Shown here piece by piece: positions 1 to 5,903 of a stretch of 12,903 nt of DNA (the first letter of the stretch is position 1; each line of letters starts with the position of its first letter). The stretch covers positions 1-12,903 of the forward strand of contig JACQOL010000163.1 in assembly GCA_016202555.1 (NCBI GenBank), read 5' to 3'. This DNA is from Chloroflexota bacterium (GTDB taxonomy: Bacteria > Chloroflexota > Dehalococcoidia > Dehalococcoidales > UBA2162). The position numbers and the translations under genes are program-made. The notes beneath the pieces are model-generated. The model searched no databases and was not told where the DNA came from. It worked only from the letters and a program-made list of their open reading frames with translations.

Positions 1-545
1 ACAGTGCCAAAAGTATATGTGAAACTGCCGCCGCCCAGGTCTTGGTAGCTACCACCCATATCCATAAGGATGTTAGGCTGCGTACCTTTGCCCATGGCAG
101 GCTGCTTCTGTTCTCCTTTGAAGGTATAGGGCTGGCCCTGTCCTGGAGCCAGGACGTAGCTCAGCCACTCGGTGAGCTTGCTGTTGGAGTCTTGCTTCAA
201 ATAGGCTATGGTAAAACGGACATTCATCACGCCAGGAGCCGGGACCGCTTTCGAGAGGTCATCCACATCGGTCAGTTTCAAAGGCGCCCCAGCGTTGTCA
301 GTGAGGGTGAAGGTGACCACCGGCTTGCGGTCAGCTGGTATCTCAGCCTTGGTGATGGTCAGTTTGACTCCTGGCCCGGGTGGTAGCGCCGCGGCTGCTC
401 CGGGCGGGCCGGCAGCACCAGCGGCACCCGCCGGACCCGTCGCCCCTTGAGGACCTGTTGTACCCGCGGGACCAGTACAGGCGGCCAGTAGCGCTATTAA
501 CCCTACTGACGCCCCAGCTATAATCCACCAGATTTTCTTACTCAT
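1..545 (-). CDS. Secreted lipoprotein, probable N-terminus of an OmcA/MtrC-type multihaem c-type cytochrome (3' part outside window)
   Basis: The reading frame is open from an ATG at 543-545 to the window edge, giving 181 residues. A strong Shine-Dalgarno (AAGGAGGT) sits 5-6 nt before the ATG. Residues 1-23 form a lipoprotein signal: Lys-rich start, hydrophobic core and lipobox L20-A-A-C23. Residues 25-51 are nine collagen-like Gly-X-Y triplets (GPA, GPQ, GPP). Then comes a beta-rich segment with VTFTLTDNAGAPL, VRFTIAYLK and, near the edge, GGGSFTYTFGT. From memory, a lipobox followed by a GPAG-type spacer and a domain with such strands is typical of the N-terminus of OmcA/MtrC-family decahaem cytochromes, which carry electrons at the cell surface. 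No CxxCH haem motif is visible, because those would lie beyond the edge, so the family is inferred; another collagen-like surface lipoprotein is possible. It has its own promoter and a structured leader. Confidence 0.72.
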   Translation of the reverse strand, partial: MSKKIWWIIAGASVGLIALLAACTGPAGTTGPQGATGPAGAAGAAGPPGAAAALPPGPGVKLTITKAEIPADRKPVVTFTLTDNAGAPLKLTDVDDLSKAVPAPGVMNVRFTIAYLKQDSNSKLTEWLSYVLAPGQGQPYTFKGEQKQPAMGKGTQPNILMDMGGSYQDLGGGSFTYTFGT

Positions 546-564
546 GCTGACCTCCTTAAAACAT

Positions 565-589
565 AAAAAACTAGCCCCTTGGCTAGTTT
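565..589 (-). terminator. Intrinsic terminator just upstream of the lipoprotein RBS (attenuator candidate)
   Basis: On the minus strand the arms AAACTAGCC (581-589) and GGCTAGTTT (568-576) form a perfect 9-bp stem with a 4-nt loop, running directly into TTTTTT (565-570). It sits between the gene's promoter and its ribosome binding site (551-558), so if it works it stops transcription before the gene's own coding region. That argues for conditional termination rather than a gene end. It could instead merely block read-through from dnaN, but the promoter lies upstream of it. Confidence 0.65.
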
Positions 590-603
590 AATAATCCCCA
601 CCT

Positions 604-679
604 GAACCCTTTGTGGTTCTTTAAGCGACTCACTGTGTCACCTTTACAAGCAACACCCCACAGTAAAACGATGGGTGCT
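604..679 (-). promoter_or_regulatory. Candidate structured 5' leader (H-type pseudoknot plus hairpin), riboswitch-like
   Basis: In the minus-strand transcript, AGCACCCA (672-679) can pair with TGGGGTGTT (652-660; one bulged G, G-U allowed), closing an 11-nt loop. TTACTG at the 3' side of that loop (661-666) pairs with CAGTGA (630-635). The result is an H-type pseudoknot: stems of about 8 and 6 bp, loop 1 of 4-5 nt, no junction nucleotide, loop 3 of about 16 nt. A further hairpin follows, GAACC (615-619) with GGTTC (604-608). An intrinsic-terminator hairpin then lies directly upstream of the ribosome binding site. Promoter, folded domain, terminator, RBS is the layout of a transcriptional riboswitch or protein-controlled attenuator. 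I could not match it to a known class: it lacks the GGGCAAACC core of c-di-GMP-I riboswitches. The pairing was done by hand; function is inference. Confidence 0.45.
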
Positions 680-711
680 CTTTTAACTGTCTTTCACATC
701 TCCAAGCTACG

Positions 712-740
712 ACATTATCATATTAGTTAGGATTTGTCAA
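712..740 (-). promoter_or_regulatory. Sigma-70-type promoter of the surface lipoprotein/cytochrome gene
   Basis: The minus strand carries a perfect -35 box TTGACA (735-740), a 17-bp spacer, and a -10 box TAATGT (712-717) preceded by TGA, which makes an extended -10. Transcription would start near 701-705, leaving a leader of about 155 nt before the ATG at 545. The surrounding DNA is AT-rich. It is among the best promoter matches in the window. Confidence 0.7.
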
Positions 741-772
741 TACTTTTTACTAAATATTTTTACGTGCTTACT

Positions 773-810
773 ACTAGCTCTTTAGCTAGTCTTATCTCTA
801 CTTTTAGAGA
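773..810 (-). other. Two consecutive hairpins downstream of dnaN
   Basis: Ten nt after the dnaN stop codon there is a 6-bp hairpin (TCTCTA 795-800 with TAGAGA 805-810), then a perfect 7-bp hairpin (ACTAGCT 773-779 with AGCTAGT 784-790, 4-nt loop). Neither is followed by a T-run on either strand, so they are not classic intrinsic terminators. They may stabilise or delimit the dnaN mRNA 3' end. The second shares its ACTAGC/GCTAGT arms with the attenuator hairpin at 568-589. Confidence 0.4.
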
Positions 811-819
811 GTTGTGCCT

Positions 820-1953
820 TCACCATTGAACGAACATGGGCATAATGACATGGGTGTAGTTAGCCACACCTACCGGACGAATAACACCGGGACTGGATGG
901 ATTAGTTGTTTCCAGAGCTACCTGTGATTCACCAAGCACACCAAGCACATCAATCAGATAGCGACCATTAAAGGCAATCTTGGCCTCTTCACCTTCAACA
1001 ACAGCGTCAATCTCACCAACATCATCACCAATCTCTTCAGAGCGGGCGGAAACGGTTAACCTACCTGGGGTTAGCTCACTACCTGGGGTAATCACCAGGC
1101 GGACAATACCACTGCCATCACGGGCAAAGATAGCAGCCGTTCTGGTTGCCCTCAAAAACTCAGCAACCCCAACCACTACCCGCGTATTAGAGCTCTGCGG
1201 AATAAGCTGACCGTATTGGGGGAAACCACCTTGAACAAGCTGAGACACCAGCTCAGTTGCCTTCAAACGAAACAGGGCTTGACTTTTATTCGGATTTACT
1301 GTTATGTCAACTGTTTCCTCATCGTCAGCCATCAGCCGATTTAGCTCGGCCAGGGTACGTGCCGGAATAATAACCTCCGTCTTCTGACTAACCGGAGTAG
1401 CGAGAGGTAGTTTATAGACCGCCAATCTAAAGCCATCAGCCGCGGCTAGCGTCAGCCAATCGTTCTCAAACTGAGCATTAACGCCGGTAAGCACGGGACG
1501 GGATTCCTCCGATGCCGCCGCAAAAACAACCCGACTAATTCCCTGACGAAGTGCGTCTACCTCAACCCTGGTGGTGATACCATCTTCAACCGTCGGGATG
1601 GGTGGGAAATCCTTAGCATCAATACCACTGATACGAGCCTCAAAACGGGCACACTTTAATTCTACAGTCTTCGTCCGGGGGGCAAGACTAATATCAATCC
1701 TATCGTTGGGTAAGGAGGTAATAAACTCGGTAAGCAACCGGGCGGGAACAGTAATTTCTCCCTCTTCCTCTACTTTTGCCCCAATCCAGCAACTAATCGC
1801 CATCTCCAGATTGGTGGCAACCAGCTTAAGACGGGACTGGTCAGTGGCCAAGAGGACATTATTAGTTATCGGCAGAGTTGTTCTGGTAGCTACTGCCCTA
1901 CCGACGATACCAAGCCCCCGGCTTAGATTTTCCTGAAGACATGATAACTTCAT
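820..1953 (-). CDS. dnaN: DNA polymerase III subunit beta (sliding clamp)
   Basis: DnaN forms the ring-shaped dimer that encircles DNA and tethers the replicative polymerase; it also docks many repair proteins. The product of about 377 residues has the normal length for three repeated clamp domains (roughly 1-125, 126-250 and 251-377). Visible family signatures are the N-terminus MKLSCLQENL, the segment ESRPVLTGV at the start of domain 2, AADGFRLA, and the C-terminus HVIMPMFVQW, which belongs to the peptide-binding side of the clamp. Two ATGs are adjacent (1956 and 1953); I chose the second because it lies 6 nt from the GGGGGG Shine-Dalgarno, whereas the first is only 3 nt away, and because clamps of this group typically begin MKL. 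No dnaA, recF or gyrB is beside it, so the usual dnaA-dnaN arrangement is absent here. It has its own promoter upstream. Confidence 0.96.
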   Translation of the reverse strand: MKLSCLQENLSRGLGIVGRAVATRTTLPITNNVLLATDQSRLKLVATNLEMAISCWIGAKVEEEGEITVPARLLTEFITSLPNDRIDISLAPRTKTVELKCARFEARISGIDAKDFPPIPTVEDGITTRVEVDALRQGISRVVFAAASEESRPVLTGVNAQFENDWLTLAAADGFRLAVYKLPLATPVSQKTEVIIPARTLAELNRLMADDEETVDITVNPNKSQALFRLKATELVSQLVQGGFPQYGQLIPQSSNTRVVVGVAEFLRATRTAAIFARDGSGIVRLVITPGSELTPGRLTVSARSEEIGDDVGEIDAVVEGEEAKIAFNGRYLIDVLGVLGESQVALETTNPSSPGVIRPVGVANYTHVIMPMFVQW

Positions 1954-2000
1954 CATTCACCCCCCTATATTACGAGATTACTTACTAACACCCTCACACT

Positions 2001-2009
2001 TTATCCACT
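2001..2009 (+). promoter_or_regulatory. DnaA-box-like 9-mer in the dnaN leader
   Basis: TTATCCACT matches the consensus DnaA box TTATCCACA at 8 of 9 positions. It lies between the dnaN promoter and the dnaN start, where DnaA binding could affect dnaN expression. It is a single site with no visible cluster, so chance occurrence is quite possible. Confidence 0.3.
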
Positions 2010-2047
2010 TACTAAACTACCTTATCTTTTTTGTGATGGTGAGAAGT

Positions 2048-2077
2048 AGTATATACCAAACAATGCTTTTTATTCAA
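2048..2077 (-). promoter_or_regulatory. Probable dnaN promoter
   Basis: The minus strand has TTGAAT (2072-2077) and, 18 bp on, TATACT (2048-2053); an overlapping TATATA (2050-2055) gives a 16-bp spacer. Transcription would start near 2040, about 85 nt before the dnaN ATG. No other good promoter was seen in the 239-bp gap between rdgB and dnaN. Confidence 0.5.
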
Positions 2078-2103
2078 GGTCAGTTATTCCCCTAGACCCC
2101 ACT

Positions 2104-2191
2104 GATAGAACTGGTAACGAAGCATCTGCCATTCCGTAAAATATGACTATCGGCTTCTTGAGCAGAGCCCCAATCAACAACAGTTCCTATC
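2104..2191 (-). other. Possible structured RNA element after rdgB (long-range stem)
   Basis: An inverted repeat, GATAGAACTG (2104-2113) with CAGTTCCTATC (2181-2191), forms a 10-bp stem with one bulged base. It encloses about 67 nt that contain smaller complementary pieces, for example GAAGC with GCTTC. The stem begins one base after the rdgB stop codon and lies upstream of the dnaN promoter. It has no T-run, so it is not a standard terminator. It might be a small RNA, an mRNA 3'-end structure, or chance. I see no match to 6S, SRP or tmRNA that I could defend. Confidence 0.3.
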
Positions 2192-2192
2192 T

Positions 2193-2801
2193 TTAAGCAA
2201 AGGCTAAAAAGGGCGGTTTCTGGAGCACCTGTGATACCTTACTAGCGGCTTGCCCCCGATGGCTAATCTGGTTTTTTATCTCCAGGGGTAACTCAGCCAT
2301 TGTCTTACCTAATTCAGGTAAGTAAAAGACCGGGTCGTAGCCAAAACCCAGTTCCCCTCTCGACTGGAAAGCTATCATCCCCCGACACTCGCCGGAACAA
2401 AGGGCTACCTCCCCACCAGGAGTCGCCAGGGCAATAACACAGCGGAAACAGGCAGTGCGCTCCAACCACGGCACGCCTTTAAGCCGCGACAATAAGTAGT
2501 TGACCCTATCCCTATCAGAAGCACCCTCACCGGCATAGCGGGCAGATAGCCGACCGGGCTCACCGGCTAAGGCATCAACTTCCAACCCCGAATCATCTGC
2601 CAGTGCCAGTAGGCGGCTCTCCGCAGCATAGACAGTTGCCTTTAAGCGGGCGTTTTCCTCCAGACTTTCTCCCACTTCATCCACCACTGTCGTGATACCC
2701 TGTTCCGCCAGAGTAACCAGCCTAAACGGCAGGCTCTTTAAGAGACTCTGATATTCACGCACCTTACCCTGATTATTGGTCGCCAGGAGAAGACGGCTCA
2801 T
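2193..2801 (-). CDS. rdgB: XTP/dITP diphosphatase (non-canonical purine NTP pyrophosphatase, RdgB/HAM1 family)
   Basis: This enzyme hydrolyses XTP, ITP and dITP to the monophosphate plus pyrophosphate, keeping deaminated purines out of DNA and RNA in the cytoplasm. The 202 residues match the family length. Motifs are complete: the N-terminal substrate loop ATNNQGK (7-13), E49-N50, ALADDSGL with the catalytic Asp at 69-70, the GFGYDPVF segment (152-159) and SHRGQA (180-185). The ATG at 2801 gives the expected short N-terminus (MSRLLLATNN); its Shine-Dalgarno is weak (GGGA). It lies 26 bp after the GYD-domain gene and is probably translated from the same message. Confidence 0.95.
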   Translation of the reverse strand: MSRLLLATNNQGKVREYQSLLKSLPFRLVTLAEQGITTVVDEVGESLEENARLKATVYAAESRLLALADDSGLEVDALAGEPGRLSARYAGEGASDRDRVNYLLSRLKGVPWLERTACFRCVIALATPGGEVALCSGECRGMIAFQSRGELGFGYDPVFYLPELGKTMAELPLEIKNQISHRGQAASKVSQVLQKPPFLAFA

Positions 2802-2827
2802 AAAATCCCAAATAATTAACTTGGCAG

Positions 2828-3103
2828 CTACTTAGTAAGCTCGGCAACCGTCATTGCGGCCATCGTCATCGTCTTGAGGGTGCCTCTTGCTCCTAACTCC
2901 AGGGCTACCTTGCTTATCGTCCGGTTGTCAGGAGCTTCCAGGATGTTGATGAAATCCCACGGTCCAAGAAGAGCATATTGGGCTAGTATCTTAGCCCCCA
3001 TAGCCTCGACCTCTTTATTAACCTCGTTGATTCTCTGGGGATTACTCTTTATGGTCTTTCTTCCCTCGTCAGTTAAACTGGTAAGCATAACATAGATTGC
3101 CAT
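2828..3103 (-). CDS. GYD-domain small protein, function unknown
   Basis: This 91-residue soluble protein begins AIYVMLTSLTDEGRKTI and contains GAKILAQYALLGPWDFINI and ELGARGTLKTMTMAAM. This is the pattern of the GYD family, small ferredoxin-like alpha/beta proteins with no established biochemical role. Usually the family signature is G-x-YD; here it reads GPWDF. There is no signal peptide, membrane segment or metal-binding Cys cluster. An excellent Shine-Dalgarno (GAGGAGGAGG) precedes the ATG. It lies between the FBP aldolase/phosphatase (71 bp upstream) and rdgB (26 bp downstream), which suggests co-transcription with central carbon metabolism. The assignment rests on sequence pattern only. 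Confidence 0.85.
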   Translation of the reverse strand: MAIYVMLTSLTDEGRKTIKSNPQRINEVNKEVEAMGAKILAQYALLGPWDFINILEAPDNRTISKVALELGARGTLKTMTMAAMTVAELTK

Positions 3104-3174
3104 TTGTTAACCTCCTCCTCAAATAATTCCGAGCGCCATCAGGCTATTTCCTAATGAACAGTCACGACCACAGA

Positions 3175-4272
3175 CTATTCAAGAGCAATGAATCTCTTCG
3201 CTAACTTCTTCATCACCTGAGGCATAGTCGTGTATTCCATCTCCTCAAGAGGCAGGCGGTGTGGTTCAAAGGGACCGTGAGCCCGCATATAGTCAGCAAT
3301 ATCATTCGCCTTCTGGCGGGCATTATCAAAGGACTTATCAGCCAGCATATCGCGCGGTCCAATCAGCTTACCTTCAGAAAGCTGAAAACCAAGAGCCACT
3401 ACTCTGGGTGGGCCATCAAAGCGAGTCGGGGTGCTATCAGCAATAGATACCGGCATCAGTGGCCCATTATGCGAGCCGCGCATCCAGCCTTCAACCAGAA
3501 TAGGCACAGTGAATGGCTCCAGCACCTCGCCGACCGCCGGGAAATCACCCTGGGAACGAACAATACACACCGGGTCATCCTTACCCACATACCGTCCAGC
3601 AATTAAAGACAGACGCTGAGTTGAGGATACGGCGGCAATTTGCTTGGTTACCCGGTGATAAACTGCCTTAACCATAAAGCGTGAAGGTGCCCCGATGAAA
3701 ACCAGCAGGTCATAAATTTCTTCAGGGGCATTAAAGGTTATCTTCTTACCTTCCTTTATGTCGTGCACCTCAAAAGCAAAACCTTTGTGCATATTCTCAG
3801 CAATAACTAGACCAATCGTATTAAATGGGTCAGCGAACATCTTATACAGCGGTAAATTCCAGGCTCCGGATGAGGTCTTGTCAGCCATAAAAATAATTAC
3901 TGTCTCCGCCCCGCGCTCCTCAAATGTCATCTCGGCTACTCCCGGACCCATCCCCTTGACATTACCCGAGAAGGCATCAGCAAGCAAATCCTGCCCGGCA
4001 CCATGAAGTTTTAATTTCTTAGCGAGGGCAGTACAACTAACAAAAGTATCCCAGGCCAACTTATGGATTTGCTCATTGTTTTCACCCTGCTGATGAGTCA
4101 TAATCAGTTGCAGGTCATCACCGCACTTGGTTATATGGTAGTCAATCAGCAAACCCTGCCTCTTCACCTTAGCCAAACAACTATCCGCCTCAGCCAAGAG
4201 GTCAGGGTGGGACTCAGAATGACCCACATAGCCACCAATATCAGCCTTGATGACACTCAATGCTATTTCCAT
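3175..4272 (-). CDS. Bifunctional fructose-1,6-bisphosphate aldolase/phosphatase (archaeal-type, class V FBPase)
   Basis: The enzyme condenses DHAP with glyceraldehyde-3-phosphate and dephosphorylates the resulting FBP to fructose-6-phosphate in one active site, making gluconeogenesis unidirectional. The 365 residues match the family. Against my memory of the Sulfolobus/Thermoproteus enzymes, every key residue is present one position earlier: Schiff-base Lys231 and Tyr228 in RYVGKDDP, Tyr347 in EMEYTT, and metal ligands Asp11, His18, Asp52, Asp53, Gln94 and Asp131. Further hallmarks are DIGGYVGH, AFSGNVKGMGPGVAEM, GAWNLPLYK, EGWMRGSHNGPLMPV and HGPFEPHRLP. AAGGAGG precedes the ATG. It is the first gene of a likely operon with the GYD gene and rdgB, driven by a promoter about 260 bp upstream. 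The family occurs in archaea and deep-branching, mostly thermophilic or anaerobic, bacteria. Confidence 0.96.
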   Translation of the reverse strand: MEIALSVIKADIGGYVGHSESHPDLLAEADSCLAKVKRQGLLIDYHITKCGDDLQLIMTHQQGENNEQIHKLAWDTFVSCTALAKKLKLHGAGQDLLADAFSGNVKGMGPGVAEMTFEERGAETVIIFMADKTSSGAWNLPLYKMFADPFNTIGLVIAENMHKGFAFEVHDIKEGKKITFNAPEEIYDLLVFIGAPSRFMVKAVYHRVTKQIAAVSSTQRLSLIAGRYVGKDDPVCIVRSQGDFPAVGEVLEPFTVPILVEGWMRGSHNGPLMPVSIADSTPTRFDGPPRVVALGFQLSEGKLIGPRDMLADKSFDNARQKANDIADYMRAHGPFEPHRLPLEEMEYTTMPQVMKKLAKRFIALE

Positions 4273-4321
4273 AACCCCTCCTTGGTAATTTATTAGTTAA
4301 TACGCCAACCAATCTCGCTCT

Positions 4322-4358
4322 CTGGTAGGAAGAAGCCCCAAATTAGGAGGTCTACCAG
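4322..4358 (-). other. Hairpin in the long leader of the FBP aldolase/phosphatase operon
   Basis: CTGGTAG (4352-4358 on the minus strand) pairs perfectly with CTACCAG (4322-4328), enclosing 23 nt that contain a weaker inner CTCC/GGGG pairing. It is not followed by a T-run. The rest of the 389-bp gap (4273-4661) holds the promoter and inverted repeat described separately; I see no gene in it. Confidence 0.35.
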
Positions 4359-4529
4359 GCAAAAACCCGACTACCTCATCCAGTCCGACTAAGGTAAAAA
4401 TCTGAACAAGCCCACTTCTAATTAGGTTTGATAATGAATAATCGCGTAACGATGCTATTGCTGCCAATAACGCCCCTTAACGAAAGATTGGTTGAAAACT
4501 TTTCCGAATGCTGACGCTAAAACAACGAT

Positions 4530-4558
4530 AGTTTAACAACTTAACCCAATCCTGTCAA
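4530..4558 (-). promoter_or_regulatory. Promoter of the FBP aldolase/phosphatase operon
   Basis: The minus strand shows a perfect TTGACA (4553-4558), a 17-bp spacer, and TAAACT (4530-4535). Transcription would start near 4523, giving a leader of about 250 nt before the ATG at 4272. A second TTGACA (4608-4613) lies upstream without a convincing -10. Confidence 0.6.
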
Positions 4559-4570
4559 GAAACTGGATTG
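4547..4570. promoter_or_regulatory. Inverted repeat around the -35 box (operator candidate)
   Basis: CAATCC (4547-4552) and GGATTG (4565-4570) are perfect inverted arms, and the 12 bp between them contain the -35 box. AACCCAATC also occurs as a direct repeat at 4543-4551 and 4583-4591. A protein bound here would cover the promoter. The arms are short, so this is suggestive only. Confidence 0.35.
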
Positions 4571-4661
4571 AGACTGTTTATGAACCCAATCACCTCTTTA
4601 TCCCTTTGTCAACAATCTCTGTCTTGACCTAAAGCGTGTGGGAAACCTGACTGAGGTAGCT

Positions 4662-5903
4662 TTAGTCCAATCGTCGCAGTCGGGGAACAAAAAGCAACAT
4701 CAGAACAGATATAAAAGTTAGCACGATGGCAAACCCACCAACTGCCCACTGCACGCCAATAGCCTCTGTCAGCAGCCCGGCGGCGAAGCTAGCAAAGGAA
4801 CTCAGTCCCGCCTCCATCATAAAAATACTCATCACCCGCCCTCGGTAGCCATCTTCACTGTAGTACTGAAGCAAAGTACTTGCCAATGTTACCCGCCCCG
4901 ACTGCCCCAACCCGAGGATAACAACAATGGTCAGGGAGATAGGCCAAGAGCTGGAGAAGGAGAAACCAGTTAGAGCGATACCCAGAATCAGACTGCTTAC
5001 CAGCATCATCAGACCCCGCTTTTTGTTAGGCAGGGAGGCAAGGAAAAGGGAACTGACAACGGCGCCAACGCCGGAGGCACTCATCAACACCCCCAAACCG
5101 GTAGCGCCGACCTTAAGAATATCATCAGTGAAAATCGGCAGTAGCATCTGATAAGGCATCGAGAGGACGACGGTGACGAGGGCAAAGAGTAAGACAAAAA
5201 GGATGACAGTCTCACGACGGATATACTGTAAGCCATCCTTTATATCAACCAAAACACCCCGACCACGAATGATTATGGCACTGGTACGCTTCATAAAGGC
5301 GATGAAGACCATTCCCATAATGTCCAGCCCAGCCATCATATAGTAAATCGCCTGAAAGCCCAAAGCGTCGATAAGGAAGCCAGCCACCGCCGGTGCCAGG
5401 AACCGCAGGGCGTTTACCTCCATGTTAGCCAGGGACACGGCGTTCATCACCTCTTCCTTAGCGACAATCTCGCTGATAATCGCCTGACGGGTAGGCAGGA
5501 TAAGACCATCTATTGACCCCTGCAACAAGCCAGCGACCACCATAATCCACCACGAGCCGGCCCGCTCAGCACTGAGGTAACCTAAAGTCAAGGCAAGAGC
5601 AATGCCTAGAGCAACCAGGGCTGAGCCGACTAATCCAACACTCAATACATACTTTTTCTGCATCCGGTCAGCAATGACCCCACCAAACAGGGCAACAAAG
5701 AGAGTAGGCCCGGAATAAGCCAGCACCACCCCCGCCAGAATCGCAGCCGAGCCGGTCAGACGATAGGCGAGCAGGGAGCGAACCATCAGCTGCATGCTCA
5801 TTGCCGCCATCATCCCCCCCATCCCCCAGAAGTAGAGACGGAAGGACGGGTTCTTTAAAGAACTAAAAGTCCCCAGGTTACGCAGGGAAATTTTACCTAC
5901 CAC
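4662..5903 (-). CDS. MFS exporter, paralogue 1 of 3 (shortened N-terminus)
   Basis: This is a major facilitator superfamily membrane transporter of 413 residues, long enough for the usual 12 helices. MFS motif A is present after the second hydrophobic segment (GGVIADRMQKK, 74-84). MPYQMLLPIFTDDILKVGATG in the middle and PRLRRLD at the end are shared with the two neighbouring paralogues. The fold and motif resemble the EntS/MFS_3-type drug or siderophore exporters, but the substrate cannot be read from sequence. The start used is GTG (5901-5903) with AGGAGGG close by. The stretch matching the other paralogues' N-terminus lies upstream in another frame and ends at a TAA, so about 15 residues before the first helix have been lost. 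Promoter and inverted repeat lie upstream. Confidence 0.88.
   Translation of the reverse strand: MVGKISLRNLGTFSSLKNPSFRLYFWGMGGMMAAMSMQLMVRSLLAYRLTGSAAILAGVVLAYSGPTLFVALFGGVIADRMQKKYVLSVGLVGSALVALGIALALTLGYLSAERAGSWWIMVVAGLLQGSIDGLILPTRQAIISEIVAKEEVMNAVSLANMEVNALRFLAPAVAGFLIDALGFQAIYYMMAGLDIMGMVFIAFMKRTSAIIIRGRGVLVDIKDGLQYIRRETVILFVLLFALVTVVLSMPYQMLLPIFTDDILKVGATGLGVLMSASGVGAVVSSLFLASLPNKKRGLMMLVSSLILGIALTGFSFSSSWPISLTIVVILGLGQSGRVTLASTLLQYYSEDGYRGRVMSIFMMEAGLSSFASFAAGLLTEAIGVQWAVGGFAIVLTFISVLMLLFVPRLRRLD

Noticed and set aside
42..386. Open frame of 114 codons on the plus strand at the left end
   Set aside because: It is antisense to the lipoprotein frame, which has RBS, signal peptide, lipobox and Gly-X-Y repeats; the plus-strand peptide has no recognisable feature.
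604..705. c-di-GMP or cAMP-GMP (GEMM) riboswitch in the lipoprotein leader, as upstream of Geobacter cytochromes
   Set aside because: The conserved GGGCAAACC and GGGACGCAAAGCC blocks are absent on the minus strand; cobalamin, TPP, SAM and fluoride consensus pieces were also not seen.
1957..2192. Replication origin beside dnaN
   Set aside because: There is only one imperfect DnaA box, no cluster, no AT-rich unwinding region and no dnaA gene next to it.
3259..3606. Plus-strand open frame of 115 codons
   Set aside because: It is antisense to the FBP aldolase/phosphatase, whose catalytic residues are all intact, and it has no RBS or family features.
4322..4358. Intrinsic terminator in the FBP operon leader
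   Set aside because: The T-rich stretch precedes the hairpin on the transcribed strand, and on the other strand the hairpin is followed by GCAAAAA.
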